64,000 bases of DNA from Ruminiclostridium papyrosolvens C7 (lineage in GTDB: Bacteria > Bacillota > Clostridia > Acetivibrionales > DSM-1351). Positions within the stretch are counted from its first letter, which is position 1. Every line of letters starts with the position of its first letter. The translations under genes and the position numbers were made by a program. The stretch is taken from assembly GCF_000421965.1 (NCBI RefSeq), contig NZ_ATAY01000088.1:248001-312000 (forward strand), in the 5' to 3' direction. The notes below the pieces were generated by a model that was given only the letters and a program-made list of their open reading frames with translations, did no database searches and was not told where the DNA came from. Positions 37,681 to 47,506 of the stretch are shown here, piece by piece.

Positions 37681-38565
37681 TTATCCCTTTACTCCACCGA
37701 GAACTATTCCCTTTACAAAATACTTCTGAAGGAAAGGATATACCAAAACTATAGGCAATGTTCCAAGGAAAATCTGAGATGCCCTTAATGTCCTGTCTGA
37801 AATAGTTGCCAACTCGGAAATTTCCTGTCTTGAAAGCATACTGTATGATCTCTGCACTACAATAGTCTGAATATAGCTCTGAAGCGGATAATTTTCTGCC
37901 TTATTCATAAGTATCATACCATCAAACCAGTTATTCCAGTGGCCTACCAATGAGAAAAGAGTTATTGTAGCCAAAGCCGGGGTTGACACAGGTACTATTA
38001 CTCTCCACAGTGTGGTCCAGTGTCCTGCTCCGTCAATAAAGGCAGCTTCATTTAATTCTTTTGGTATTTCTCTGAAGAAGTTAAGCAATAATATTACGCT
38101 GAAAACAGGAACGGCTCCCGGAAGAACCAAAGCCCATATCTTATCCAGCAATCCCATTTGCTTAATTACAATATACCACGGAATCAAGCCTCCGTTAAAC
38201 AACATAGTTATAAAAAACGCCCATGCGTAAAATGTACGGAAACGAAATTCTTTCTTTTCCTTTGATAATGGATAAGCACATAATATAGTAAGTACCAGGT
38301 TAACAAATCCACCCAGTGCGATTCTTTCAACTGAAATCAACATAGAGTGCCAGAATGCAGCTCTTTTTGCAACGTAAGCATATGAATTTAATGAAAACTC
38401 AACCGGCCAGAATACAACCTTACCGGCTGCAGCAGCCGAACTGGAGCTGAATGACACGGCTAATATGTGAATTAGCGGTATGATACAAAGTAATGCCGCT
38501 AACACCAGAAAACAGTTATTTACTATTGTAAACACACTGACTTTCTTTAGTTTTCTACGTTTCAT
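37681..38565 (-). CDS. ABC sugar transporter permease (LplC/YtcP type)
   Basis: A 294-residue inner permease with about six membrane segments and the EAA loop 'EAAFIDGAGHWTTLWRVIVP', which contacts the ATPase. The C terminus 'YPFLQKYFVKGIVLGGVKG' is typical of LplC-type permeases for oligo- or polysaccharide import. It pairs with the permease 14 bases upstream. No ATPase gene is present in this locus; these transporters often share an MsmK-like ATPase encoded elsewhere. Confidence 0.93.
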   Translation of the reverse strand: MKRRKLKKVSVFTIVNNCFLVLAALLCIIPLIHILAVSFSSSSAAAAGKVVFWPVEFSLNSYAYVAKRAAFWHSMLISVERIALGGFVNLVLTILCAYPLSKEKKEFRFRTFYAWAFFITMLFNGGLIPWYIVIKQMGLLDKIWALVLPGAVPVFSVILLLNFFREIPKELNEAAFIDGAGHWTTLWRVIVPVSTPALATITLFSLVGHWNNWFDGMILMNKAENYPLQSYIQTIVVQRSYSMLSRQEISELATISDRTLRASQIFLGTLPIVLVYPFLQKYFVKGIVLGGVKG

Positions 38566-38578
38566 TTAATAAACCCCC

Positions 38579-39481
38579 TTAAAAAATTCTGTAATCTGCA
38601 AATTTATAGGCAAAGAAGTAAGATACTGAAATAAGTGTGAAAGAGACTACTGATTTAAACAGTCCTACCGCTGTGGCAACTCCGTATTGGGCTTCCAGCA
38701 GGCCTATTCTATAAACAAAGGTGTCGATAATGTCTCCGCTTTGATAAACAGGGGGACTATATAAATTAAAGATCTGGTCAAATCCGGCATTTAAAACATT
38801 ACCGAGACTTAATACCATCAGAAGCACAATAACCATCTTCATTCCAGGAAGAGTTATGTGTAAGGTTTGTTTCCATCTGTTGGCTCCATCCATATGGGCA
38901 GCTTCGTACAAACTTGGATCAATCCCGGTGATTGCCGCCAGATAGATTATGGTACCATAGCCGAATTCTTTCCATGTTTCTGTCAATACCATTGTGGAAG
39001 GAAACCACTTATTGTCTCCCAGAAAAAATATGGGATTAAAACCAAGTGATTTTATTAGAGAATTTAATATTCCGCCGGACGGAGAAAGTATATCAATCAA
39101 TATTCCTCCCAATACAACCCAGGATAAAAAGTGAGGAAGATATATTAGTGTCTGAATACCTCTTTTTAAAGCGTTATTTGTGACTTCATTAATTAAAATT
39201 GCAAATATTATTGGAACAACAAGTCCCAGTATAATTTTCGCCATAGATATGGATATTGTATTCCACATTATGCTGTTAAAATTAGGCATATCTAAAACAT
39301 ATTTAAAGTTTTTAAGACCTACCCATTTCTGATGACCAAACAGGCCCTTTGCGGGAATAAATTTTTGAAAGGCAATTACAATACCCGCCATTGGCAGATA
39401 ACTGAATAACAATAAAGTTATGAAACCCGGAAGGATCATTAGGTGCAAGGGTAGTTGTTTTTTTATATTTAGATTTTTCAA
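38579..39481 (-). CDS. ABC sugar transporter permease (LplB type)
   Basis: A 300-residue permease with about six membrane segments and the EAA loop 'EAAHMDGANRWKQTLHITLP'. 'LPLHLMILPGFITLLLFSYLPMAG' is typical of the LplB N terminus. The start is a TTG with GGGGAGG seven bases upstream. It forms the channel with the LplC-type permease downstream and receives substrate from the lipoprotein upstream. Confidence 0.92.
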   Translation of the reverse strand: MKNLNIKKQLPLHLMILPGFITLLLFSYLPMAGIVIAFQKFIPAKGLFGHQKWVGLKNFKYVLDMPNFNSIMWNTISISMAKIILGLVVPIIFAILINEVTNNALKRGIQTLIYLPHFLSWVVLGGILIDILSPSGGILNSLIKSLGFNPIFFLGDNKWFPSTMVLTETWKEFGYGTIIYLAAITGIDPSLYEAAHMDGANRWKQTLHITLPGMKMVIVLLMVLSLGNVLNAGFDQIFNLYSPPVYQSGDIIDTFVYRIGLLEAQYGVATAVGLFKSVVSFTLISVSYFFAYKFADYRIF

Positions 39482-39556
39482 GCTTATTCCTCCCCTTTTA
39501 AGGTGTATAGATAAAAATAGAATAAAACTGTAAGTAAAAAATTTAGGCCTAGAAAC

Positions 39557-39597
39557 GAGAAGGAAAGGATATGAAACGGCTGTATCCTTTCCTTCTC
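39557..39597 (-). other. intercistronic hairpin between solute-binding protein and permease genes
   Basis: A perfect 15-bp stem (plus 39557-39571 with 39583-39597) with an 11-base loop stands just after the solute-binding-protein gene. No direct U tract follows on the minus strand. Such hairpins commonly protect the 3' end of the binding-protein message and raise its level over the permease message. Confidence 0.75.
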
Positions 39598-39613
39598 TGT
39601 TAACTAGTTAATA

Positions 39614-41329
39614 TTACTTGGATTTAACGGAATCATACCATTCGTTAACTTCCTTTGTCATATCAGCACCGCCTAGTTTATTCCAATCACTTACGAATTT
39701 ATCAAAATCGCTGATAGGAGCAGCACCCATTATAATTTTTATGAATACTTCTTTTTCCATTTTTTCAAGTGTTGTTTTCTTTTCAGCCATTGTTACTGTT
39801 GGAGCTCCAACAAACTTTTCTTTTAACAGCTGATCATTCTTCTTGTATTCAACCATATTACGGAATGCACCGTCTTTACCGTAAATCTTTTCCCATCCCC
39901 ATTGTGATTTATCGCCTTTTGCATAAGCATCGATATTACCTTGTATAATCTTAGGCTCGTCTTTCAATTTGCTGAAGTCATTGCTCTTTCTTGCATCATC
40001 GATTGCTACAAATGCTTCAAGGTTCTTGAATACAGGAGCAGGGCATACAGGAGAGAATTTCCAAACTCCTACACCACCATTCTCAACTGGCATGTAGTAC
40101 TTATTGAAGTCTGCTGTTTTACCCCAGTTCTTCTCTACATGTTCATTGAAAAGTTTTACAAGTGCTTCAGGATGTTCGTAACCTTTTTTTACTGCAAATA
40201 TTCTTGTCTGATTGAACTTCAAAGGTACCATAACCTTTTTATCATCATTAGAAACAATAGGATATGCTGTCCAATCCGCATTATTATCATTGTTAAAATT
40301 GCTTATGAGCGGATACATCGGGTTCCACTGTGCACCATAGTCCATACCAACTTTACCTGCTGCTACAGTCTCTGCAACCTTACCGCCATCCTTGACACCA
40401 AATTCTTTGTCAAGCTGGCCATTTTTGTACATGTCAGCCAATTTCTGAAGTGCTACCTTTGTTTCAGGTAATGTACTACCCCAAGCTATTTTGCCTGAAC
40501 TATCCTCTATCCACATGTTTGGATAAGCGTGATATCCTGCAAAGAAACCTTCTGTTCCCATACATCCGCTGTAGAGATCTTTTGTGATAGGAAGTCCGAT
40601 AGTATCGTTCTTTCCGTTTCCGTCAGGATCCTTGGTTGTAAAGGCTTCTGATATTTTTAAAACATCATCCATAGTCTTAGGTACTTGTAAATTTAATTTT
40701 TTCAGCCAGTCATTTCTAATCCATAAATATTGAGCGCTTTCATTAGTTGAAACAGGTTCCGGAATAGCCATCATTTTACCGTCAAACATAACTGAATCAA
40801 TATTACCGGTTCCTTCTTCTGTCATAATTTTCTTGAAATCCTCAGAAGCGTAGTCATTGTAGTATTGAGTCATATCCTCAACCATATCTGAATCAACGAG
40901 TTGCTTAAGCTGAGAAGGATTTACAAGAACTACATCAGGAAGTTCTCCAGACGCCAATGTTACATTGATTTTCTGTGTATATGCATCTGATTGTTCATTA
41001 CCTTTTACTGTCCAATCATATTTTACATTTATACCTAATTCTTCTTGGTATAACTTTGTCCAACGGTTGTCTTCAAGAGTTTCACCTGGTGTCTTAGGCA
41101 ATATGTTTGCTGCAAGGTCATCATCTATTCCACGAACAAAAGAAATATCAATCGCAGGACTATATTTTCCGAAAGGATCCTTGCTTGCAACTGAAGAAGT
41201 AGAACTTTGAGATGATGATGCTGTGCTATCGGATGTATTGTTTTGACTACCGCAAGCTGCAACGATTGAAGCTGTTAAAGATAAAACTACTGCTAATGAT
41301 ACAGCTCTTTTTAAGTAATTGAATCTCAT
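39614..41329 (-). CDS. extracellular sugar-binding lipoprotein of ABC transporter
   Basis: A 571-residue solute-binding protein of the large LplA/YtcQ type. A lipoprotein signal ends at C26 ('SIVAACGS'), followed by a Ser/Thr/Asn-rich linker. The mature part has 'LPDVVLVNPSQLKQLVDSD' and 'FTTKDPDGNGKNDTIGLPI', a calcium-loop-like stretch common in this family. It should capture xylo-oligosaccharides at the cell surface. AGGAGG precedes the ATG. It is the first gene of the xylan locus. Confidence 0.92.
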   Translation of the reverse strand: MRFNYLKRAVSLAVVLSLTASIVAACGSQNNTSDSTASSSQSSTSSVASKDPFGKYSPAIDISFVRGIDDDLAANILPKTPGETLEDNRWTKLYQEELGINVKYDWTVKGNEQSDAYTQKINVTLASGELPDVVLVNPSQLKQLVDSDMVEDMTQYYNDYASEDFKKIMTEEGTGNIDSVMFDGKMMAIPEPVSTNESAQYLWIRNDWLKKLNLQVPKTMDDVLKISEAFTTKDPDGNGKNDTIGLPITKDLYSGCMGTEGFFAGYHAYPNMWIEDSSGKIAWGSTLPETKVALQKLADMYKNGQLDKEFGVKDGGKVAETVAAGKVGMDYGAQWNPMYPLISNFNNDNNADWTAYPIVSNDDKKVMVPLKFNQTRIFAVKKGYEHPEALVKLFNEHVEKNWGKTADFNKYYMPVENGGVGVWKFSPVCPAPVFKNLEAFVAIDDARKSNDFSKLKDEPKIIQGNIDAYAKGDKSQWGWEKIYGKDGAFRNMVEYKKNDQLLKEKFVGAPTVTMAEKKTTLEKMEKEVFIKIIMGAAPISDFDKFVSDWNKLGGADMTKEVNEWYDSVKSK

Positions 41330-41370
41330 TTGTTTCCTCCTGATATTTATTTATTTGAGGCCTCATCTAT

Positions 41371-41440
41371 ATTATAAAGTGAGCTTCCCTACAACACCAT
41401 TCACATGTTTTTACTTTTGTTGTCTTTTGTTTACTTGTTT
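41371..41440 (-). promoter_or_regulatory. putative activator-dependent promoter of the xylan locus
   Basis: On the minus strand a perfect TATAAT (plus 41371-41376) lies about 40 bases before the lipoprotein gene, but the -35 position (TGGTGT) is poor. Upstream, the plus strand reads CTTTTGT at 41414 and 41424 and CTTGTTT at 41434. These are three similar units on a 10-base period, one helical turn apart. This is a plausible site for the AraC-type regulator encoded next to it, but it is inferred only from position and periodicity. Confidence 0.4.
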
Positions 41441-41488
41441 ATTTAAAAATTATTCATAATTTAGAGTCTTTTTTTACTTTGTTATCAT

Positions 41489-43198
41489 CTATTTACCTGA
41501 GACAACCATATCATGGTATTCTTGTGGAGAACATGACATCAATTTTCTGAAGAATCGCGTAAAGGATGCAGCTGTCTCATAACCTACAGCCTTTGCTACT
41601 TCATTTATCTTTATCTTTTCATTTTTCAGTAGCTCCTTTGCCCTCTCTATACGGGCATTGTCAATAAAATCAGAAAGGTTCTGATTTGTAACCTGTTTAT
41701 ATAGGCGGGACAAATATGATGGATTTAAGTAAACCTGTTCTGCCAGCCTTACTAAAGAAAGATCCTCACTTAAATGCTCATTTATAAAATTTTGAACGAA
41801 ATCAACGGCATTGTCCGCCCTTTTCTTTTGTTCCTCTGTCTGTATCTGAAAAATTACATCAGATATATTTATCAGATATTGTACCGCATCTGACCATGTA
41901 TCGTGTTTGTCAATCCTCATAAGGCTGTTAAGACCTATATGAAAGGCCAGCTTTTCGGTTATGTTCCAGCGATTAATATATGAAAGAATACTTAGCGACA
42001 CCATGGAATATGCTTCAATGGCTAAGTTGCTGTTTTTACTTTTGATTAATTTTATGGGGCTTAATAATTCATCTAAAACCTCAAAATATTTCTCTTTTTG
42101 TCCTGACTCCAGAAATTGCTGAATCAAATCCATATTTCTCTTTCTTAAAATAGTTTCCAATGGCTCATCATTTGTGTCCAGTTCGGGTACTTCTGTTGCA
42201 GAACCTGAAGTTAAAATATTGCTATTTTTCACCTCATTATCAATCAACAGCATTTCTATTCCTGTACCTATTCTATAATTCAGAAGTTGATTAAGGGAAA
42301 AGTACTTTTTCGATACTTCCTCCCAGCTGCAGGGTTCTCCCCCAAGGGCAAAGCTGATTGATGCATTCATTGATTCTCTGCTGGCAGTCTGTATTACTTC
42401 AAGTGTACCCTTAATAAACGAAATGGCCTTTGAATAAAATGCCTTTTCTTCAGTCTTGCTGTAACTGCCGGTCATCAGCTCATTGGGCTGTATAAAGAAT
42501 ATAAACCTGTATCTGTCATCCAAAACACTTATGAATCTGATATTTGTATTAATGTTCTGGGTAATTATTACTTTTATGGAATTTATATATTGTATTTTGT
42601 CCCAATAGGACAAATTTCCGGGTATGTTGTCAATATGCCCAAGCAACAGAATTACAGGATGATCAGCATGCATCGGGATTGACAGCTGTTCAAACTGAGA
42701 TTTATTTACTTCAAGTGATGTCCCCTCGTGCAGCAGATGAATAAAGTAATCCTTCTGAAAAAGTCCCAAAGCAAGTTCAATCTGCTCCTTAGCCTTATGA
42801 ATCAAGTCTTCTGTTTTAACTTCTTTTTTAATTTCCTCTATGGCATTCTCAACAACGCTGATAACTTTGTCATTATCCTCTGTTTTAAGTATATAGCTTA
42901 CGCCCTGGTGCTGAATTGCTTTATACACATATTCAAATTCGTTATACCCGGTAAGGAATATTACTTTACATTGCGGCCATCTTCTATATATGACATCCAG
43001 TAACTGCAAACCATCCATTTCCGGCATCCTGATATCTGTCAGAACAATATCCATCCTTGTTCTGCTTAACCATTCAACTGCTTCTTCGCCGGAATATGCC
43101 CTGTATACATCCAGATCAAGATTCTTCATGCTTCGGAATATCTCGTATAATCCGTTTACAATAATTTCCTCATCATCTACAATTAGTAGCCTATACAT
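41489..43198 (-). CDS. AraC-type response regulator (YesN family)
   Basis: A 569-residue regulator. The receiver domain at residues 1-125 has acidic 'DDEE' (8-11), phospho-acceptor D55 in 'VLTDIRMPEMDG' and the 'FLTGYNEFEY' switch block. A long linker follows. The last ~100 residues are a double helix-turn-helix AraC domain ('LAEQVYLNPSYLSRLYKQVT', 'INEVAKAVGYETAASFTRFF', 'SPQEYH'). It is coupled to the sensor kinase four bases upstream. Position argues that it activates the transporter/xylan operon next to it. Confidence 0.93.
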   Translation of the reverse strand: MYRLLIVDDEEIIVNGLYEIFRSMKNLDLDVYRAYSGEEAVEWLSRTRMDIVLTDIRMPEMDGLQLLDVIYRRWPQCKVIFLTGYNEFEYVYKAIQHQGVSYILKTEDNDKVISVVENAIEEIKKEVKTEDLIHKAKEQIELALGLFQKDYFIHLLHEGTSLEVNKSQFEQLSIPMHADHPVILLLGHIDNIPGNLSYWDKIQYINSIKVIITQNINTNIRFISVLDDRYRFIFFIQPNELMTGSYSKTEEKAFYSKAISFIKGTLEVIQTASRESMNASISFALGGEPCSWEEVSKKYFSLNQLLNYRIGTGIEMLLIDNEVKNSNILTSGSATEVPELDTNDEPLETILRKRNMDLIQQFLESGQKEKYFEVLDELLSPIKLIKSKNSNLAIEAYSMVSLSILSYINRWNITEKLAFHIGLNSLMRIDKHDTWSDAVQYLINISDVIFQIQTEEQKKRADNAVDFVQNFINEHLSEDLSLVRLAEQVYLNPSYLSRLYKQVTNQNLSDFIDNARIERAKELLKNEKIKINEVAKAVGYETAASFTRFFRKLMSCSPQEYHDMVVSGK

Positions 43199-43202
43199 TT
43201 TT

Positions 43203-44927
43203 CTACTCCTTCTGTAAAACTATTTTCAATATTGCCTTCAGACCTCCGATTACGCTTCTTGAAATAATCAGACCGCTTTCTTCACCAAAAACCAGCCTTA
43301 TCCTCCTGTGTATATTTAATGTTCCCGTTGTTTCAATCTCCTGCCCGTTATCCTCCAGTAAATTCTGCAACTTTTCAAGCTCGCTATCTGTTATATCACA
43401 TCCATTATCTTCAACGATTATTCTTAATTCTCTTTCATTTCCTTCAAAATTAACAAGCAACAATCCACTATTTTTTTTCTTTTCAAGACCGTGTTCAAAT
43501 GCATTCTCTATGATGGGCTGCAATATAAGTCTGGGTACTTTTAAATCCTTGTACATATCGGGACATTCTCCAAAATGAATTTGAAGTCTTTTGGAAAATC
43601 TCATAAGCTGTATTTCCGTATATACCTTGGCATGATTGATTTCTTCCTCCAGAGAAATATTATCCATGGAGTTCCTTGTCACAAAGCGGAAATACTCTCC
43701 AAGGTGTTTTGTAAACGGTACTAAATTCTCATCACCAATTCTTGCCATAGTATTAATCATAAAAAAACTGTTATACAGGAAGTGAGGATTAATCTGAGAC
43801 TGCAAGTGCTTCAATTCAGCTTTCTGCATTAGTATTTTCTGGTTATATACCTGATCTATAAGCATATTAAGATTTTTAACCATGTCATTAAAGCATTTAT
43901 ACAGGTATCCGAACTCGTTATTTGAATCATGATTAATGGATACCTTTAAATCACCGTTTTCCACTTTACGGAAAGACTTTACCAGTTCATTTAATGGCTG
44001 ATGCATAAATTTATAAGTGGATAATGAGTATATAATTATTATTAAAATAGCAGCAATTGAAAATACCCATGCCCAGATTTTAAAATTTACTATAGGTTTC
44101 AGTATAAATTCCTGTGGGAAATACCTTAGTAAAATCATATTTAAATATGAAGAATTTGAATGAACTACATAGTACTTTTTGTTTCCAATTTTCGTAAATA
44201 TTGTTCCATCTCTCTCTTGTTCATTCATACTCAATAAAATACTCTGAATAAATTGAGTATTATCCTCTTCCGACTTATTCGTAATAATATTTGTAGGTGT
44301 TATCAGTATAGAACCGCTTCCAGTATAGGTATTGAATTGTGCAAGGGCTTGTTTTAATGCATTCTGATTCAATTCTATATCAATAGTAAATAAAGGCTTG
44401 GTTGCACCGCTGTATTTCTGAAAAGTACTCAGATATAACTGACCGTTATAGTTAATGATTTGTGCTCCCTTTAATCCTGCCGGAACATATATTTCATTGT
44501 ATTCATTTATGTGAATATCATCTACTCCGCTGTTTGAAGAAACTGTCTTCTCAATTGGGAGAATGTGCACATTTACATCGTTTACATAAATACTGCTATT
44601 TTTTATTGCAACAAGTCTTTGTTTTAGTTGAAGCAGGGTTTGGGATATTTCATATTCATTCATGATTTCCCATCTTATTGCAAGCTTGTTTAACTGTTCA
44701 TCATTCAAGCAATCGTATTGGAGTATTTTAATTCTCTCTATCTCTTTTTCAAGACTTTCAAGATAGAATGATGCCTGAGCAATAGTTGATTTTGATATTT
44801 CGCTTTTTACGGTGCGCAAGCCACTATTATATATATAAATACCTAAACCATAAAGAGGAATTATTATTATCAGAAAGGTTATTACAAGACGGCTGAAAAT
44901 ACTGTTTCTAATCTTTATCTTGACCAT
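43203..44927 (-). CDS. sensor histidine kinase (YesM family)
   Basis: A 574-residue membrane kinase with a transmembrane helix at ~15-33, an extracytoplasmic sensor of about 245 residues, a second helix at ~284-303, a HAMP domain (~304-358) and a His_kinase domain with H382 in 'QSQINPHFLYNSFFM'. The N box 'ILQPIIENAFEHG' and a shortened G1-like 'VEDNGCDI' follow. It would sense an extracellular sugar or the binding protein and phosphorylate the AraC-type regulator. Confidence 0.93.
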   Translation of the reverse strand: MVKIKIRNSIFSRLVITFLIIIIPLYGLGIYIYNSGLRTVKSEISKSTIAQASFYLESLEKEIERIKILQYDCLNDEQLNKLAIRWEIMNEYEISQTLLQLKQRLVAIKNSSIYVNDVNVHILPIEKTVSSNSGVDDIHINEYNEIYVPAGLKGAQIINYNGQLYLSTFQKYSGATKPLFTIDIELNQNALKQALAQFNTYTGSGSILITPTNIITNKSEEDNTQFIQSILLSMNEQERDGTIFTKIGNKKYYVVHSNSSYLNMILLRYFPQEFILKPIVNFKIWAWVFSIAAILIIIIYSLSTYKFMHQPLNELVKSFRKVENGDLKVSINHDSNNEFGYLYKCFNDMVKNLNMLIDQVYNQKILMQKAELKHLQSQINPHFLYNSFFMINTMARIGDENLVPFTKHLGEYFRFVTRNSMDNISLEEEINHAKVYTEIQLMRFSKRLQIHFGECPDMYKDLKVPRLILQPIIENAFEHGLEKKKNSGLLLVNFEGNERELRIIVEDNGCDITDSELEKLQNLLEDNGQEIETTGTLNIHRRIRLVFGEESGLIISRSVIGGLKAILKIVLQKE

Positions 44928-45065
44928 TTTATTTTACTTCCTCTCTATTTCAATTTAAAATGTGTGATTTTACTCTATATATAAATATTGTTTACATAAA
45001 CTTATTATAAAGTCAATTAAATTTCTTTACCGATATAGTAACATATACCGAAAAAATATAACAAG

Positions 45066-45120
45066 CAAAAAAAGAACCGTACTCACGTAATATGTAATTA
45101 CAATGGGATACGGCTCTTTA
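45066..45120 (-). terminator. intrinsic terminator after the GH9 gene
   Basis: The minus-strand RNA forms an 11-bp stem AAAGAGCCGTA/TACGGTTCTTT (plus 45109-45119 and 45071-45081, one G-U pair), followed by a U run (plus 45067-45073). It lies about 20 bases after the GH9 stop and separates it from the two-component system. Confidence 0.85.
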
Positions 45121-45139
45121 GTATTTTGTTCAGTTGCTA

Positions 45140-47200
45140 TTATTTACCTAGCAAATACAATTTCAGATTTGCAAAATCCAGAGCATTTACAGCTCCGTCC
45201 TTGTTAATGTCGGCATTTGTTAGAATAATTCCCTCTGCATTTCCGTCCAGAAGATATTTTTTTAATAGAGCGAAGTCGATTGCATTTACTTCTTTATCAT
45301 TGTTCAAATCTCCGTACAAAACTGTTGTTCCCCCTGACGGATCATTCCCGTATACTTTAACACCATTTTTGTATATTGGAATATTTTCTATTTTTCCATA
45401 AACGTCAGTTAAACCTGCAGTAGAAAGATCATTTTTGGAATCCCATAGTTTACTTTCATAATTGTAAATACAGAATTGCACATATGTTCTTGCATACAAC
45501 TGACTATTTGGGAAAGTAATTTCCACATAATAAATATTTTTATCCTTATCGTATGGCTGAATTCCTGATATTTGAGCCCCAGCAGGAGAATAATATACCT
45601 TAGTAGTAAACTTTGCCGGATTAATTCCTTCAGCAGCAAATTCTGATAAGTCAACGAAGAACTTACAGGATAAATCTTTTTCATATTGAGGAGGCGCCGT
45701 AACAATATTATACAAATTAAGGTCAACGGTAACACCCTCTATACCAGATTTGTATAGTTTAGCTTCTGAATAGTATTTAGTAGGTTCGCCTTCAATACCC
45801 GGAGTAGGGCCAGGGAGCTGGTTTCCTCCAAGATACTTGGACATGCCTGCCAGTGCTCCTACAAAGCCTGCATTATAGTCCAATCCGGTTTCTGAATAAA
45901 CATATTCATTAACATTGTCATGATATTCATCATTCATGTCTGCTCCCCCTACAAGAGCACCGTATAGGATATGCCTTTCGGGCAGTTCCTTCTTTTCGTC
46001 GGCAGGAGGGCCTTCTAGAACGCCACTTGCTGCCCGGTGATGAGGATATTTAGGATAATTATCACCGAAGCCTACTTCGTAGGACATATTATTGGGATTA
46101 TCCCCCAGTATGTAATCTATCTGACTTTTTGCAAAGTCCAGACATTTCTCATTACCAAAATATTTATAATAAACAAGCTGAACCATACTCTCTGCTGCGG
46201 GGTATTTGCAAACACCCCAGCTATCAAGGTATTTCAATCCTGCAGGAGTAGTTTTTAATCTATTCTGCCAGTAATCAATATGGTCATCGGCAATTGATTT
46301 GTATAAAGGATTAGTCGAAAGTGTTGCAAGTTTTGTAAATACTCCTGTTAATACATAATCCCAGCACTGGGTCCAATTGTCATTAAAGGAGTTGCCTCCG
46401 GTGATTCCTTTCTCAACCATTAGCTTTTCTACATTATCCATATATTTATTATCATTTGTAGCAACATAAAGCCAGATTGACCCCCACATAAGTTCATCCA
46501 GATAAGTTCTAGGCAGATAATAGCTTTGTCCTTTACTATTTCCTCTGTAGGTCATACCGAAGTCATAAAGGTCTTTTGCATAAGTAAGGCATTTTTCTGC
46601 ATAAGTTGAATCTTTGTCCTTATAGTTCAGATACATAAGCGCCAGTGAGGCAGCTGCATCACCCGCTACATCCGAGCCGGGATTTGATGGTGTTGCAACA
46701 TAATAGGCTGGCCTGTCATATGTCTGAAGTTCAGGCGGCCCCCAATATTGGTGATCCACATCCCCGTCTCCTACCTGATAGTAAAATGTAGTTTTGTTCG
46801 GGAAGCATTTCATGAAGTAATCGCAAAAATGCTTCAAAATGTTCAGCATGTAGCCATCCTGTCCCTTTGCAATAAAAGTATCCTTGAACTCATAGTAAGC
46901 CCATCCAAGAGTAGATGCCGATGCACATTGCGGCAAACCGAACTTTACATGGTCTCCGCAATCATGGAATCCTCCCGTCAAGTCCAGTCCTACATCCTTT
47001 CCGTCATCACAATGGCAAGGGCCGCGCCATTTAATCCTGTTATTTCCTGCGTCAGGGCCGCACCAATTTGCCTCATAGAAAAGAATTGACTTGGCAAATG
47101 CATCAACATAGTTAAAGTTATTTTCCTCAGCTGAAACCGCAGGTGGAATAATGCTTACCAGTAAAACAGCAAGCACAATCAGTACACTTACCTTTTTCAT
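45140..47200 (-). CDS. cellulosomal GH9 endoglucanase with CBM3-like module and dockerin
   Basis: A 686-residue secreted enzyme. The signal peptide ends 'PPAVSA' at ~24. The GH9 domain (~28-460) has '[15 protein letters not shown]' with D80 and D83 as the nucleophile-activating pair, 'PHHRAASG' (386-393) and acid E437 in '[15 protein letters not shown]'. The usual DAGD reads DCGD. About 475-620 is a CBM3c-like module ('[20 protein letters not shown]...[21 protein letters not shown]'). It ends with two dockerin repeats ('[22 protein letters not shown]', shown in part). It is monocistronic: own promoter, own terminator. Confidence 0.94.
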   Translation of the reverse strand: MKKVSVLIVLAVLLVSIIPPAVSAEENNFNYVDAFAKSILFYEANWCGPDAGNNRIKWRGPCHCDDGKDVGLDLTGGFHDCGDHVKFGLPQCASASTLGWAYYEFKDTFIAKGQDGYMLNILKHFCDYFMKCFPNKTTFYYQVGDGDVDHQYWGPPELQTYDRPAYYVATPSNPGSDVAGDAAASLALMYLNYKDKDSTYAEKCLTYAKDLYDFGMTYRGNSKGQSYYLPRTYLDELMWGSIWLYVATNDNKYMDNVEKLMVEKGITGGNSFNDNWTQCWDYVLTGVFTKLATLSTNPLYKSIADDHIDYWQNRLKTTPAGLKYLDSWGVCKYPAAESMVQLVYYKYFGNEKCLDFAKSQIDYILGDNPNNMSYEVGFGDNYPKYPHHRAASGVLEGPPADEKKELPERHILYGALVGGADMNDEYHDNVNEYVYSETGLDYNAGFVGALAGMSKYLGGNQLPGPTPGIEGEPTKYYSEAKLYKSGIEGVTVDLNLYNIVTAPPQYEKDLSCKFFVDLSEFAAEGINPAKFTTKVYYSPAGAQISGIQPYDKDKNIYYVEITFPNSQLYARTYVQFCIYNYESKLWDSKNDLSTAGLTDVYGKIENIPIYKNGVKVYGNDPSGGTTVLYGDLNNDKEVNAIDFALLKKYLLDGNAEGIILTNADINKDGAVNALDFANLKLYLLGK

Positions 47201-47428
47201 TTTTTTACCTCCTTAAATTATTAAATTCCCCGAATTCACAAAGGTTTTCGAGGTATGTATGTTCGGAGCATAAGCTGTTTGTCCCATGCCCTGAGCATCC
47301 TATTTACTTTTCAATTTTGATATGACAAATGGTATTAAAAATTTTATATGATGATTGAATTCGGAACAGTTAATGAATTGAGAAATGTTGAATTGTTGTA
47401 ATTACTGTATTCAAATGTCACTGCCATA

Positions 47429-47457
47429 ATTATACATCTGTTGCAATAATTATACAA
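47429..47457 (-). promoter_or_regulatory. possible promoter of the GH9 gene
   Basis: On the minus strand: TTGTAT (plus 47452-47457), a 17-base spacer and a perfect TATAAT (plus 47429-47434). The -35 match is only fair. A near-repeat GTATAATTATTGCA / GTATAATTATGGCA overlaps it. It would give a leader of more than 200 bases before the GH9 start; that leader (47201-47422) holds no gene that I can see. Confidence 0.4.
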
Positions 47458-47506
47458 CCGATAAGTCACAAAGGCAGTAAGTAAAAATGTTTACTGTTTA
47501 ACACTG

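Noticed and set aside
45160..45320. Tandem repeats in dockerin regions as CRISPR-like arrays
   Set aside because: They are paired calcium-binding coding repeats in frame with secreted enzymes, with no uniform direct repeats and spacers.
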